A DNA stretch of 64,000 nucleotides from Baekduia alba (GCF_028416635.1 NZ_CP114013.1:620001-684000); one strand, 5' to 3'; positions 41,778 through 50,819 are shown, counted from the first letter of the stretch. Numbers and translations: made by a program. The notes: generated by a model from the sequence alone, not told the origin.

Positions 41778-42373
41778 GCGGCAGGTTCATGCGCGTCTGC
41801 GTCTATGCCGGCTCGGCGGACGGGGCCAACCCGGACTACGCCGAGGTCTCGACCCGGGCGATCACCGAGGTCGTCCGGCGCGGCGCGGACGTCGTCTACG
41901 GCGGCGGGTCGCTCGGCCTGATGGGCGTGCTCGCCGACGCAGCGCTCGCGGCGGGCGGCGAGGTCACGGGCGTGATCCCGCGCTTCCTCGACGACCGCGA
42001 GGTCGGGCACACGGGCGTCACCGACCTGCGCGTCGTCGAGAACATGCACGAGCGCAAGATGCTGATGGCCGACCTGGCCGACGCGTTCCTCGTCCTGCCC
42101 GGCGGCATCGGCACGCTCGAGGAGGTCGTCGAGATGTTGTCGTGGTCGCAGCTCGGGCTGCACCGCAAGCCGGTCGGCCTGCTCGACGTCGACGGATTCT
42201 GGGGTCCGCTCGTCGCGCTGCTGGACCACATGACCGCCGAGCGCTTCGTGAGCGTCGACCACCGCAAGCTGCTCGTGGCCGATCCCGACCCCGTCGCTCT
42301 GTTGGACGCGATGGAGGCATGGGAGGCGCCGAAGCTCGCGCGCCGCTGGCTCACCTCCGAGGACGAGACCTGA
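41774..42373 (+). CDS. LOG family protein (nucleoside-5'-monophosphate phosphoribohydrolase)
   Basis: 199 aa from a GTG overlapping the micro-ORF stop; an alternative is ATG 41789 (MRVCVYAGSADG). VCVYAGSADG, VVYGGGSLGLMG and PGGIGTLEEVVE are the LOG motifs, the last carrying the catalytic Glu. Such proteins split nucleotide 5'-phosphates into base and ribose phosphate and make cytokinin-like bases in some bacteria. Confidence 0.9.
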   Translation: MSGRFMRVCVYAGSADGANPDYAEVSTRAITEVVRRGADVVYGGGSLGLMGVLADAALAAGGEVTGVIPRFLDDREVGHTGVTDLRVVENMHERKMLMADLADAFLVLPGGIGTLEEVVEMLSWSQLGLHRKPVGLLDVDGFWGPLVALLDHMTAERFVSVDHRKLLVADPDPVALLDAMEAWEAPKLARRWLTSEDET

Positions 42374-43218
42374 TCGCGATCCTCGGATCGGGCGCCGTCG
42401 GCGCGCTGCTCGGCGCGCAGCTGACCCGGGCCGGCGTGGCGACCGCGCTGGTCACGACCGAGGCCAGCGCCGAGGCGATCGCGCGCGACGGGATCGCGGT
42501 CGGCTCGCCGGCGTTCGGCGACCACGTGGAGCGCGTGCGCGCGGTGCCGGCGCTCGAGGCGCCGCCCGGCGCGCTGGTCGTCGCGGTCAAGGCCCCGCAC
42601 CTCGCCCGCGCGCTGGACCGGATCGCCGGCGAGCCCGACGTGGTGGTGCCGCTGCTCAACGGCGTCGACCACATGGCCTTGCTCCGGGAGCGCTTCGCCA
42701 ACGTCGTCGCCGCGACGGTGCGGGTCCAGGCCCACCGCGAGGGGCGCACGAGCGTCGTGCATCGCGCGCCGTTCCTGACGGTCACCGTCGCGGCGCCGGG
42801 CGCGCCCGCGCTGACCGACGCGCTCGCGCTTGCGCACGTCGAGGTCGTGGAGGGCGGCGCCGAGGCCGACGTCCTCTGGGCCAAGCTCTCCCGCCTCGCC
42901 GGCATCGCGCTCGCCACGACTGCCGCCGACGCGCCGCTCGGCGACGTCCGCGACGACGCCGAGGCCGTCGCCCGCGAGGTCGCGGCGGTCGCCCGCGCCG
43001 AGGGCGCGCGGGTCGACGCCGACGCGGTCCTGGCCGAGCTGCGCGCGCTGCCCGACGCCGCGACGTCCTCGCTGCGGGCCGACGTGATGCGGACCGAGCC
43101 ATCCCCGGGCGACCACGAGCTCGACGCGATCGGCGGCGCCGTCCTGCGCGCCGCCGCGCGCCACGGCCTGCCCGCCCCGCGGACGCGGGCGCTCGTCGAC
43201 CGCATCGGTAGCCTCTAG
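42319..43218 (+). CDS. Ketopantoate reductase (PanE/ApbA) family protein
   Basis: 299 aa from ATG 42319, which overlaps the LOG gene by 55 nt. The NADP-binding motif ILGSGAVGALLGAQL begins right after the LOG stop, so a shorter version from a CTG at 42370 (CTGA overlap) cannot be excluded. The C-terminal domain has SSLRADVMR with the family's conserved segment. It reduces 2-ketopantoate or a similar 2-oxo acid. At ~280-299 aa, length is normal. Confidence 0.82.
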   Translation: MGGAEARAPLAHLRGRDLIAILGSGAVGALLGAQLTRAGVATALVTTEASAEAIARDGIAVGSPAFGDHVERVRAVPALEAPPGALVVAVKAPHLARALDRIAGEPDVVVPLLNGVDHMALLRERFANVVAATVRVQAHREGRTSVVHRAPFLTVTVAAPGAPALTDALALAHVEVVEGGAEADVLWAKLSRLAGIALATTAADAPLGDVRDDAEAVAREVAAVARAEGARVDADAVLAELRALPDAATSSLRADVMRTEPSPGDHELDAIGGAVLRAAARHGLPAPRTRALVDRIGSL

Positions 43219-43227
43219 GCGAGCGCC

Positions 43228-43554
43228 ATGTCCGACACCTCGAAGATCGCCAAGAACCTGCAGGCCTTCCAGATCGCGATCAACGCCCACGATCGCGAGA
43301 ACCCGACGCACAACGCGTTCGGGATCGGGCTGGCGCACTTCGACCTCGAGCGCCTCGGCTTCGACGAGGGCGAGCAGATCCTGCCGGGCATCACGATCCA
43401 CGCCGACAGCGGCGTGACCGGCAACTTCCGCGTCCTCTGCGACGGGCAGCACGACGAGGACCTCGAGCGCGAGGCCGAGGAGGCCGACGTCGTCGAGGCG
43501 GTGGCCGTCGAGCGGCAGGTCACGGTCGCCCCGTACGGCCAGCCGGACGACTGA
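43228..43554 (+). CDS. Hypothetical acidic protein
   Basis: 108 aa, 9 bp after the ketopantoate reductase gene and probably in the same operon. It is strongly acidic toward the C-terminus (HDEDLEREAEEADVVEAV) with no signal peptide or membrane segment. I recognise no family. Codon use is like that of its neighbours. Confidence 0.7.
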   Translation: MSDTSKIAKNLQAFQIAINAHDRENPTHNAFGIGLAHFDLERLGFDEGEQILPGITIHADSGVTGNFRVLCDGQHDEDLEREAEEADVVEAVAVERQVTVAPYGQPDD

Positions 43555-43570
43555 ACCGGCACGGGAACGC

Positions 43571-43597
43571 TCAAGTTCTCAGCAAATCAGGCCGACC
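43571..43597 (+). promoter_or_regulatory. Sigma-28 (FliA/SigD)-like promoter
   Basis: TCAA (43571-43574), 16 nt, then GCCGACC (43591-43597), close to the SigD consensus TAAA-N14-16-GCCGATAT. The spacing puts the transcript start within 1-3 nt of the ATG at 43607. It would tie the c-di-GMP gene to the motility regulon. Confidence 0.45.
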
Positions 43598-43606
43598 ACC
43601 CGGCAC

Positions 43607-45289
43607 ATGGGGTCGTCCAAGGGGGACGTGGAGCGGTTCTTCGACCGCTCCCCAGACCTGCTCGCCATCGCGGATCGCCGCGGCTACTTCACCTGCCTGA
43701 ACCCGGAGTGGGAGGCCGTCCTCGGCTGGTCCCGCGACGAGCTGATGGCGGAGCCGTTCCTGAACTTCGTCCATCCCGAGGATCTCGAGCGCACCTGCCA
43801 GGAGATCGCGCGCGCCACCGGGCCGTCACCGTGCACCACGCGCTACGAGAACCGGCTGCGGACGCGCGACGGGGTCTGGCGCTGGCTGCTGTGGTCCGCC
43901 CGCTGGGACGGGACCGAGTGGAGCGCGGTCGCCAAGGACATCACCACGCGCAAGGAGCTCGAGCGCCACTCGCTCCACGACGCGCTGACCGGCGTCGCCA
44001 ACCGCGCGCTGGCGACCGACCGCCTCGGCGCCGCGATCGCGCGGCTGGGCCGCAACGCCGGCGCGGCGGTCGCGCTGCTCGTCGACGTCGACGACCTCAC
44101 CACCATCAACGACACGCACGGCCACGCGGGCGGCGACATCGTCCTGCGCGCGATCGCCGACCGGCTGACCGAGCGGCTGCGCGCGGCCGACACCGTCGGG
44201 CGCTTCGGCGGCGACCGCTTCCTGGTCGTGGCCGAGGGCCTGGCCGACGGCGGCGCGCACGGCATCGAGGCGGTGATCGAGCGCGTGCACGGCGCGTTCT
44301 CGCGACCGATCCCGACGCGCAACGGGCTGATCTCGGTGACCGGGAGCGTCGGCGTGGCGGTCGCCCGCGACCGCGCGATGGACCCCGAGCATCTGATCCG
44401 CGACGCCGACGTGGCGCTGCGCCGCGCGAAGTCCGACGGCCGCGGCCACGCCGAGGTCTTCGACGCCGCGCTCGCCGAGGAGGTCCGCCACCGGCTGGAG
44501 CTCGCGGCCCAGCTGCGCGGCGCGCTCCAGCGCGGCGAGCTGCGCGTCGTCTTCCAGCCCCTGGTCACGATGGTCGACGGCAACGCCGTCGGCTGCGAGG
44601 CGCTGCTGCGCTGGGACCACCCGGACCGCGGCGAGCTCGCGCCGGGGTCGTTCCTGCGCATCGCCGAGGACGACGGGCTGATCGTCCCGATCGGCGCGTG
44701 GGTCCTGGAGGAGTCGTGCCGCCAGCTCGCGGCGTGGCGCGCGCAGGGGCAGCGCGACCTCTGGGTGTCGGTCAACGTGAGCGCGCGCCAGCTCGGCCAG
44801 GCGGACTTCGTCGCGGTCGTCGAGCGCGCGCTGCGCGAGACCGGCGTGCCGCCGTCCTCGATCTGCCTGGAGGTCACCGAGACCGCCGTGCTGCGCCGGC
44901 CCGACGTGGCGCGCCGCGCGCTCGAGGCGCTGCGCGTCCTGGGCGTGCGCGTCGCGCTCGACGACTTCGGCCTCGGCTACTCGTCGCTGACCCATCTCAA
45001 GGCGCTGCCGGTCGACGTCGTGAAGGTCGACCGCTCGTTCGTCGCCGACCTCGTCGACAGCACGCAGGACCGCGCGGTCGTCGAGGCTGTCCTGACGCTC
45101 GCCAACCGCATGGGCCTGACCGTGATCGCCGAGGGCGTGGAGACCGCCGACCAGGACGAGCTCCTGCGCGAGATGGGCTGCCCGATGGTGCAGGGCTACC
45201 TGTACGGGCGGCCCGTCCCGGCGGCCGACGTGGTCCTCTCCGCCGCGCCCGCCGCGCCCGCCGCGCCCGCCGCGCCCGCCGCCGCGTAG
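43607..45289 (+). CDS. PAS-GGDEF(degenerate)-EAL protein, probable c-di-GMP phosphodiesterase
   Basis: 560 aa. PAS domain ~8-115. The GGDEF domain ~120-280 has a degenerate active site, GGDRF (201-205), so cyclase activity is unlikely. The EAL domain ~300-550 is intact: CEALLRWDHP (EAL 331-333), NVSARQL, EVTETAVL, ALDDFGLGYSS and VKVDRSF. It should degrade c-di-GMP, perhaps with the GGDEF remnant binding GTP as a regulator. The C-terminus is an (AAP)n run encoded by a 9-bp tandem repeat. A sigma-28-like promoter precedes it. Confidence 0.9.
   Translation: MGSSKGDVERFFDRSPDLLAIADRRGYFTCLNPEWEAVLGWSRDELMAEPFLNFVHPEDLERTCQEIARATGPSPCTTRYENRLRTRDGVWRWLLWSARWDGTEWSAVAKDITTRKELERHSLHDALTGVANRALATDRLGAAIARLGRNAGAAVALLVDVDDLTTINDTHGHAGGDIVLRAIADRLTERLRAADTVGRFGGDRFLVVAEGLADGGAHGIEAVIERVHGAFSRPIPTRNGLISVTGSVGVAVARDRAMDPEHLIRDADVALRRAKSDGRGHAEVFDAALAEEVRHRLELAAQLRGALQRGELRVVFQPLVTMVDGNAVGCEALLRWDHPDRGELAPGSFLRIAEDDGLIVPIGAWVLEESCRQLAAWRAQGQRDLWVSVNVSARQLGQADFVAVVERALRETGVPPSSICLEVTETAVLRRPDVARRALEALRVLGVRVALDDFGLGYSSLTHLKALPVDVVKVDRSFVADLVDSTQDRAVVEAVLTLANRMGLTVIAEGVETADQDELLREMGCPMVQGYLYGRPVPAADVVLSAAPAAPAAPAAPAAA
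45242..45277 (+). repeat. 9-bp tandem repeat encoding (AAP)n
   Basis: GCCGCGCCC is repeated four times, in frame, at the very end of the PAS-GGDEF-EAL gene. Changes in copy number would alter only a flexible tail. Confidence 0.8.
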
Positions 45290-45298
45290 GCTGGCGCG

Positions 45299-46405
45299 AT
45301 GCTCCGCGTCCAGCGGGCCGGGCTCCTCGCCCTCCTGCTCTTGTCGATCGTGCCGAGCGCCGCCGCAGCCGCGGCGACGACGTTCGCCCGCGACGGCGAC
45401 ACGGTCACGGTCACCGGCGACGACGGGACCAACACCATCATGTTCGCCCCGGCGCCGGGCTCGGCGCCGGACGACCTGGCCTTCAGCGTGAGCGGTGGCG
45501 CCGCGACGACGTCCGGCGCCGGCTGCGCGCGGTCCGGCGCGACCGTGACCTGCGGCGTCACGGGCGACGAGGTGCAGGTCGTCGCCGACCTGCGCGGCGG
45601 CGACGACACGTTGCGGGACGGCTACGCCGGCGAGCGGTTCCCGGCGCTGACGGTGGCCGGCGGGGCGGGCGACGACACGCTGAGCGGCGGCGACGGCGCG
45701 GACGCGCTGGACGGCGGGGCGGGCGACGACGCGCTCGCCGGCGGCGGGGGCGACGACACGGTCATCGGCGGGCCGGGCGCCGATCGGCTCTCCGGCGGCG
45801 ACGGGGCCGACTTCTTCCTCGCGCGCGACGGCGAGGTCGACACGCTGGCCTGCGGCGGCGCGGAGGACAGCGCGACGGTGGACTACGCCGACGCGACCGA
45901 CGCGGCGTGCGAGGACGTGGACCGCGCGGCGGCGCCGCCGGCGGGCGCGGGCGGGAGCGGCGGGTCCACCACCAGCCCCGGAACGACGACGACGCCCGGC
46001 GGCTCCGGGCCGTCCGGCGGGGGCACGCCGCCGATGCTCGGCACGCTGCCGCTGGCCGTCGGCCTCGGGCGGCCCAGGGCCGTCCGGCTCGGCGCTTTGG
46101 TCGCCGCGACCAGGGCCAAGTCCTTGTCCTTCACGGCCACGTTGACCCAGGCCTGCGCCGCCACGGCCCGGCTGACGGTCACGGCGGGCGAGGCGCGCCG
46201 GCTGCACCTGGGCCGCCGGGCCGCGACGCTGGCCTCGGCGATCCGCGCGGCGCCCGCGGGCGACGTGCGCCTCGCGTTGACCATCAAGAAGACCTACCGC
46301 GCCCGGCTGCGCGCGGCGCGCCGGGTCAGGGCGACGCTCACGCTGTCCTGCGTCGCCGCCTCCGGCCGGGCGAGCCGGTCGATCGCCGTGACCCTGAAGC
46401 GCTGA
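45299..46405 (+). CDS. Secreted protein with RTX-like calcium-binding repeats
   Basis: 368 aa. Signal peptide 1-26. Residues ~120-185 hold about six glycine/aspartate nonapeptide units (GGAGDDTLSGGDGADALDGG and so on), the Ca2+-binding beta-roll of RTX proteins. A Gly/Ser/Thr/Pro linker (~215-245) leads to a basic C-terminal domain with two spaced Cys (QACAA, LSCVA), similar in style to the tail of the glycosidase-like protein at 3099. The -10 candidate TAGGCT (45287-45292) begins with the stop codon of the previous gene. Confidence 0.85.
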   Translation: MLRVQRAGLLALLLLSIVPSAAAAAATTFARDGDTVTVTGDDGTNTIMFAPAPGSAPDDLAFSVSGGAATTSGAGCARSGATVTCGVTGDEVQVVADLRGGDDTLRDGYAGERFPALTVAGGAGDDTLSGGDGADALDGGAGDDALAGGGGDDTVIGGPGADRLSGGDGADFFLARDGEVDTLACGGAEDSATVDYADATDAACEDVDRAAAPPAGAGGSGGSTTSPGTTTTPGGSGPSGGGTPPMLGTLPLAVGLGRPRAVRLGALVAATRAKSLSFTATLTQACAATARLTVTAGEARRLHLGRRAATLASAIRAAPAGDVRLALTIKKTYRARLRAARRVRATLTLSCVAASGRASRSIAVTLKR

Positions 46406-46425
46406 GGCATCAGGCGGCCATCCAG

Positions 46426-46460
46426 GTCGTCTTCACCCCACATGTTGGGGTGAGAACGAC
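46426..46460. terminator. Bidirectional hairpin between convergent genes
   Basis: GTCGT-ct-TCACCCCA, loop CATGT, TGGGGTGA-ga-ACGAC: an 8-bp stem plus a 5-bp outer stem. It lies between the convergent RTX-like gene and the Ppx/GppA gene. Confidence 0.55.
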
Positions 46461-46488
46461 CCGGATCCCCGGTGGCGATCCGCTTAGC

Positions 46489-48006
46489 CTAGGCGCGCAC
46501 CGCGTCGGCGCCGACCGTGAGGCCGCGCCCGAGCGCGCGGCGGAACAGGTCGCCCTCGCGGCTCGCGGCCCAGCGCGCGACGCGGACGTCGCCGTCGGCG
46601 CGTAGGGCGAGGCGCACCTCGTCGTCCCCGTCGACCTGGACGTCGACGGCCGCGACGAGCTGGTCGCGCGAGCGCTCCAGGTCCTCGGCCAGGCGCAGGA
46701 ACAGCGCGCAGCGGTCGAGGATCGCCAGGTCGCCGTCGCGCAGGAGCTTGTCGAAGCCGCCGCTGGTCGGCATGCCCTTGCGGTGGAAGCGCACCGCCTG
46801 GCCGATGATCGCGACCTCGCGCTGGTCGAAGCCCGGCAGCCCGGAGTTCAACACCAGGTACTTGGAGTGCTTGTGATGGTCGTCGTAGTCGACGCTCATG
46901 CCGATGTCGTGCAGGACGCAGGCCGCCCACAGCAGCTCGCGCTCGCGCGCGTCGCCGGGGTGCAGCCCTGCCGCCGCTGTGTCGTCGAACAGCCCCAGCG
47001 CCAGCCGCGCGACGTGCTCAGTGTGCGCGTTGTCCATGTGGTACTGCAACGCGAGGTTGAGCACCGACGCGCGCCGGACGTCGTCGAAGAGCGGCGGGTC
47101 GCCGTCGAGGTAGTTGTCGAAGAACACACCCTCGCGCAGGCCGGCCTCGGTCGCCTCGATCGCGGCGAAGCCGCCGAGGTCCAGGACCGCCTCGACCACG
47201 GCGGCGCCCGCGAGGATCAGGTCGGCGCGCGAGTACTTGATGCCCGGCACCTTCGCGCGCTCGCTGGGCTCGATCGCCGCGAACCGCGCGACCAGCTCGC
47301 TCAGCTCGTCCTTGGGCATCACGAAGCCCTGCACGCCGAACTCCGGCACGCCCTCGGCCCGCTGGACGGCGGCCGCGAGGTTGCGGACGGTGCCGCCGAT
47401 CCCGACGATGCGCGCGCCGGACTTCGGCAGCCAGGGCGCGTCCTCGAGCTCGCGGGCGACGTGGTCGCGCAGCGCCTTGAGCTGCTTCTTGGACGCGACG
47501 CCGGAGCCGAGGCCGAAGCGCTCGGTCATCCGCACGGCGCCCAGCGGCCAGGACTGCAGCTCGCGCGCGTGCCGCGACGCGACGCGCACCAGCTGCATCG
47601 AGCCGCCGCCGAGGTCGAGCACGGCGCCGTCGGCCAAGGTGGTGGAGTTGACCGCGGCCAGGTAGCCGGCGCGGGCCTCCTCCTCCTTGGACAGCACGCG
47701 CACCGGCAGCGCGGCGCGCGACAGGAACGCGTCGGCGTTGGTCGCGTCGCGGATCGCGGAGGTCGCGACCGCGTCGATGTCGGTGATCCCGACCGCGTCG
47801 CAGAAGTGCGCGAAGACCTCGGCCGTGGCCAGGCCGCGGGCGATGCCCTCGTCCGACAGCTTCCCGGTCTCGGCCAGCCCGGCGCCGATCCGCACGGACT
47901 CGTGGATCTCGTCGGTTCGCCGCCACCAGCCGTCGGCGGCGGTGAAGACGACGAGCCGGAACGAGTTGGACCCCAGGTCGCACACGGCGATGCGGCGTTC
48001 GGCCAT
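46489..48006 (-). CDS. Ppx/GppA phosphatase with HD domain
   Basis: 505 aa. The ASKHA fold opens with AVCDLGSNSFRLVVF; later DLGGGSMQL and GIGGTVRNLAA complete the phosphate/nucleotide site. A C-terminal HD-type domain begins near residue 366 (HDIGMSVDYDDHHKHSKY). Ppx removes phosphate from polyphosphate and GppA converts pppGpp to ppGpp; the two cannot be told apart here. TACTCT (48020-48015) lies 8 nt before the ATG. Confidence 0.9.
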   Translation of the reverse strand: MAERRIAVCDLGSNSFRLVVFTAADGWWRRTDEIHESVRIGAGLAETGKLSDEGIARGLATAEVFAHFCDAVGITDIDAVATSAIRDATNADAFLSRAALPVRVLSKEEEARAGYLAAVNSTTLADGAVLDLGGGSMQLVRVASRHARELQSWPLGAVRMTERFGLGSGVASKKQLKALRDHVARELEDAPWLPKSGARIVGIGGTVRNLAAAVQRAEGVPEFGVQGFVMPKDELSELVARFAAIEPSERAKVPGIKYSRADLILAGAAVVEAVLDLGGFAAIEATEAGLREGVFFDNYLDGDPPLFDDVRRASVLNLALQYHMDNAHTEHVARLALGLFDDTAAAGLHPGDARERELLWAACVLHDIGMSVDYDDHHKHSKYLVLNSGLPGFDQREVAIIGQAVRFHRKGMPTSGGFDKLLRDGDLAILDRCALFLRLAEDLERSRDQLVAAVDVQVDGDDEVRLALRADGDVRVARWAASREGDLFRRALGRGLTVGADAVRA

Positions 48007-48119
48007 CGTGCCGGAGAGTACCCGGGCCGGTGGCGCCCTATCAGGCTGGCCCGGCCGCGCCCACAGGAGGAGAGACGCGACCGGGCCGGGAGCCTGGTGG
48101 GGAGGGGAGGGGTCGGGGG

Positions 48120-49556
48120 TTAGGCGCCGGAGCCGTCGACCGCCAGCGCGGGGCGCCGGCGCACGGCCAGGCCGCTGAGGGCGCTGACCAGTCCGAGGGC
48201 GGCGACGCCGGTCACCACTCCCACTGCCGTGTGCGAGTCGTGGAGGAACTCGGAGCCGTTCGAGGTGCCGACGACCGCGGAGACGATCGCCAGGGTGATC
48301 GCGCCGCCGACCTGGAACGAGGTGTTGATCAGGCCGGAGGCCAGACCCTGCTCGTGGTCGGCCACGCCCATCGTCCCCTGCATGTTGAAGCTGGGGAAGC
48401 CGAGCGCGAAGCCGCCGCCGATCAGCAGCATCGTCGGCAGGATCATCGTGATGTACGTGGGGTCCATGTCGGCGCGCAGGAACAGCGCGTAGCCGGCCGC
48501 GAACGAGATGAACGCGACGACCATCAGCGGCGCCGTCCCGACCTTGTCGACCAGCGGGCCGACGCGGGTCGAGCCGAAGGCGACGAGCAGGCCGGCCGGC
48601 AGGAACGCCAGCGCGGTCTCCAGCGCCGACCAGCCGAGCACCGACTGGAAGTACAGCGTGGCGATGAACTGGAAGCCGAAGTACGAGCCGGCCGTCGCCA
48701 TCGCGCCGAGGTTGGCGCGGACGATGTGCCCGTGGCTGAGGATGCCCAGGCGGACCAGCGGGTGCTTCGTGCGCTTCTCGATCGCGACGAAGCTCGCGAG
48801 CAGCGCGACCGCGATGGCGAACGAGACGATCGTCGTGGCCGAGGCCCAGCCGACGTCCGGCGCGCGCACCACCGTGCGGACGAGGAGGAGCATGCCGGCG
48901 GTGATCGTCAGCGCGCCGGGGAGGTCGAAGCCCGGCCGCGGCCCCTCGGAGGGCGCGTCCTTGGCCAGCAGCCGGGGAGCGGCGGCCAGGATCAGCAGGG
49001 CGAACGGGACGGGGAGCAGGAACGTGAACCGCCAGCCGGCCTCGGTCAGCAGGCCGCCGAGGATCAGCCCGGAGGAGAAGCCGGAGGCGCCGAACGCGGT
49101 GTAGACGCTGAGCGCCTTGTTGCGCACGGGCCCTTCGGCGAACGTGGTCGTGATGTAGGACAACCCGGCGGGCGCGGTGAACGCGGCGCTGGCGCCCTTC
49201 AGGAAGCGGGTCGCGATGAGCAGGTTCGGGTCGGAGACCATCCCGCCCAGCAGGGAGGCGACGGTGAAGACGGACAGGCCGACGATCAGCACGCGGCGCC
49301 GGCCGAGCAGGTCGGCGGCCCGGCCGCCGAGCAGGAGCAGGCCGCCGTAGCCGAGCACGTAGCCCGACACGACCCACTGCAGCTGCGCGGTGGTCAGCCC
49401 GAGGTCCTCGCGGATGGAGGGCAGCGCGACGCCGACCATGGACACGTCGAGCCCGTCCAGGAACAGCACGCCGCAGAGGAGCATCAGCGCGGCCCAGGTG
49501 CGGGCCGTCCAGCGCTCGTCCGTGACGTGGTGCATGGGGGAGGGGAGAGAAGCCAT
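48120..49556 (-). CDS. MFS drug exporter, DHA2/EmrB type
   Basis: 478 aa with about 14 membrane segments, as in the DHA2 family. The motif A region is GRAADLLGRRRVLIVG and motif C-like glycines occur in GASGFSSGLILGGLL. It exports small molecules using the proton gradient. I use ATG 49556 because TATTGT (49569-49564) sits 7 nt upstream. It is divergent from a MarR gene, a standard regulator-exporter pairing. Confidence 0.9.
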   Translation of the reverse strand: MASLPSPMHHVTDERWTARTWAALMLLCGVLFLDGLDVSMVGVALPSIREDLGLTTAQLQWVVSGYVLGYGGLLLLGGRAADLLGRRRVLIVGLSVFTVASLLGGMVSDPNLLIATRFLKGASAAFTAPAGLSYITTTFAEGPVRNKALSVYTAFGASGFSSGLILGGLLTEAGWRFTFLLPVPFALLILAAAPRLLAKDAPSEGPRPGFDLPGALTITAGMLLLVRTVVRAPDVGWASATTIVSFAIAVALLASFVAIEKRTKHPLVRLGILSHGHIVRANLGAMATAGSYFGFQFIATLYFQSVLGWSALETALAFLPAGLLVAFGSTRVGPLVDKVGTAPLMVVAFISFAAGYALFLRADMDPTYITMILPTMLLIGGGFALGFPSFNMQGTMGVADHEQGLASGLINTSFQVGGAITLAIVSAVVGTSNGSEFLHDSHTAVGVVTGVAALGLVSALSGLAVRRRPALAVDGSGA

Positions 49557-49563
49557 GCGAGAG

Positions 49564-49635
49564 ACAATACATGCATGTGCAAGCAATGCATGTGCAAGAG
49601 ATGTGGGCGCAAATATTGTTCGGGTCGGGTATAAT
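49564..49635. promoter_or_regulatory. Divergent MFS-MarR promoter with direct and inverted repeats
   Basis: ATGCATGTGCAAG occurs twice (49571-49583 and 49586-49598, 15-bp offset). ACAATA (49564-49569) and TATTGT (49614-49619) form a long-range inverted pair. A perfect TATAAT (49630-49635) is 7 nt before the MarR ATG, and TATTGT on the other strand is 7 nt before the MFS ATG. The repeats are good MarR binding sites between two leaderless promoters. Confidence 0.6.
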
Positions 49636-49642
49636 GGCGCGT

Positions 49643-50059
49643 ATGTCCACAGATGCTGACTCCGCTTCGCTCGTTGCGACGTGGCGCGGGGTCGCCCTGT
49701 GCCACGCGAAGGTCTCCGGCGCGCTGGACAAGGCGCTGGAGCGCGAGCACGGCATCGGGCTCAGCGAGTTCGAGGTCCTCGAGCGCCTGGCGACGACCGA
49801 CGGCGGCGACGGCCGCCGGATGCAGGACCTCGCCGAAGCGGTCTGCCTCTCGCAGTCCGCCCTCTCACGGCTGATCGGCCGGCTCGAGACCGACGGCCTC
49901 GTGCAGCGCGCGATGTGCGCCGACGACCGCCGCGGGATCTACGCGCACGTCACGCCGGAAGGCCGGGCGCTGTGGGAGAAGGCCCGGCCCACGCACCGGT
50001 CGGTGCTCGCCGACCAGCTGCCGGCCAACGCGCCGGCCAACGGCTCCCTCAGCGCGTAG
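49643..50059 (+). CDS. MarR family transcriptional regulator
   Basis: 138 aa. The winged helix reads LSEFEVLERLATTDGGDGRRMQDLAEAV then LSQSALSRLIGRLETDGLV, with DDRRGIYAHVT as the wing. Start ATG 49643 (MSTDAD) is set by the TATAAT 7 nt upstream; upstream in-frame ATGs would lie in or before the promoter. It probably represses the divergent MFS exporter and responds to one of its substrates. Its end overlaps the C26 gene by 11 nt. Confidence 0.92.
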   Translation: MSTDADSASLVATWRGVALCHAKVSGALDKALEREHGIGLSEFEVLERLATTDGGDGRRMQDLAEAVCLSQSALSRLIGRLETDGLVQRAMCADDRRGIYAHVTPEGRALWEKARPTHRSVLADQLPANAPANGSLSA

Positions 50060-50819
50060 CGCTCGCGCTCTTCGCCGCGGCCTGGGTGACCAGCTCCGCG
50101 AAGAGCGCGCAGTGGCGCGCGTCGTCGACCAGCCCCTCGGCGTGCCACTGCACGCCGAGGAAGAAGCCGCCGCCATCGACGTCCTCGATCGCCTCCACGA
50201 GCCCGTCGGTCGCGTGCGCGGAGGCGTGCAGGTCGCGCCCGAGCCGGTCGACGGCCTGGTGGTGGAACGAGTTGACGGCCAATTCGCCGGCGCCGGAGAT
50301 GTCCGCCAGCCGCGTCTCGTCGGCGACGACGACGAGGTGCGTCGGGACGCGGCCGAGGTCGAGCTGGCGGTGGTCGACCGTGGTGCCGACGACGTCGGCG
50401 ACGTGCTGGTGCAGCGTGCCGCCGCGCGCCACGTTCATCGCCTGCGCGCCGCGGCAGATGCCGAGCGTCGGCAGGCGGCGGGCGTCGGCCTCCTCGGCGA
50501 GCGCGAGCTCCCAGGAGTCGAGGTCCCGCTCGGTCTCGCCCAGCAGGTGGTGGGGCGGCTGGCCGTAGGTGTCGGGGTCGAGGTCCGGGCCGCCGGACAG
50601 GCAGAGGCCGTCGAGGCGGTCGAGCATCGGGCCGATCGTGGCGCGGTCCAGCGGCGGGAGGACGACGGGCAGGCCGCCGGCGCGCTCGATCGCCAGGAGG
50701 TAGACCATGCCCAGCGCCATCTCGCGCTGCTGCGGGTCGGCCTCGCGCAGCGGGTCGGCACGGACGGCCTCGCGCATCTCGGAGGTGGTAACGCCGATCA
50801 GCGGGCGCAGGCCGTTCAC
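50049..50819 (-). CDS. Class I glutamine amidotransferase-like hydrolase (peptidase C26)
   Basis: 256 aa from a GTG overlapping the ATP-grasp stop (GTGA). The nucleophile is Cys122 in GICRGAQAMNV; the catalytic His is in GVQWHAEG. It matches the gamma-glutamyl-GABA hydrolase (PuuD) family, which cleaves gamma-glutamyl amides. Its coupling to a permuted ATP-grasp gene suggests the two make or break the same gamma-glutamyl or peptide bond. Confidence 0.88.
   Translation of the reverse strand: MNGLRPLIGVTTSEMREAVRADPLREADPQQREMALGMVYLLAIERAGGLPVVLPPLDRATIGPMLDRLDGLCLSGGPDLDPDTYGQPPHHLLGETERDLDSWELALAEEADARRLPTLGICRGAQAMNVARGGTLHQHVADVVGTTVDHRQLDLGRVPTHLVVVADETRLADISGAGELAVNSFHHQAVDRLGRDLHASAHATDGLVEAIEDVDGGGFFLGVQWHAEGLVDDARHCALFAELVTQAAAKSASATR

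Noticed and set aside
45242-45277. Possible phase-variation repeat
   Set aside because: The unit is 9 bp, so copy changes keep the frame and only lengthen an Ala/Pro tail.
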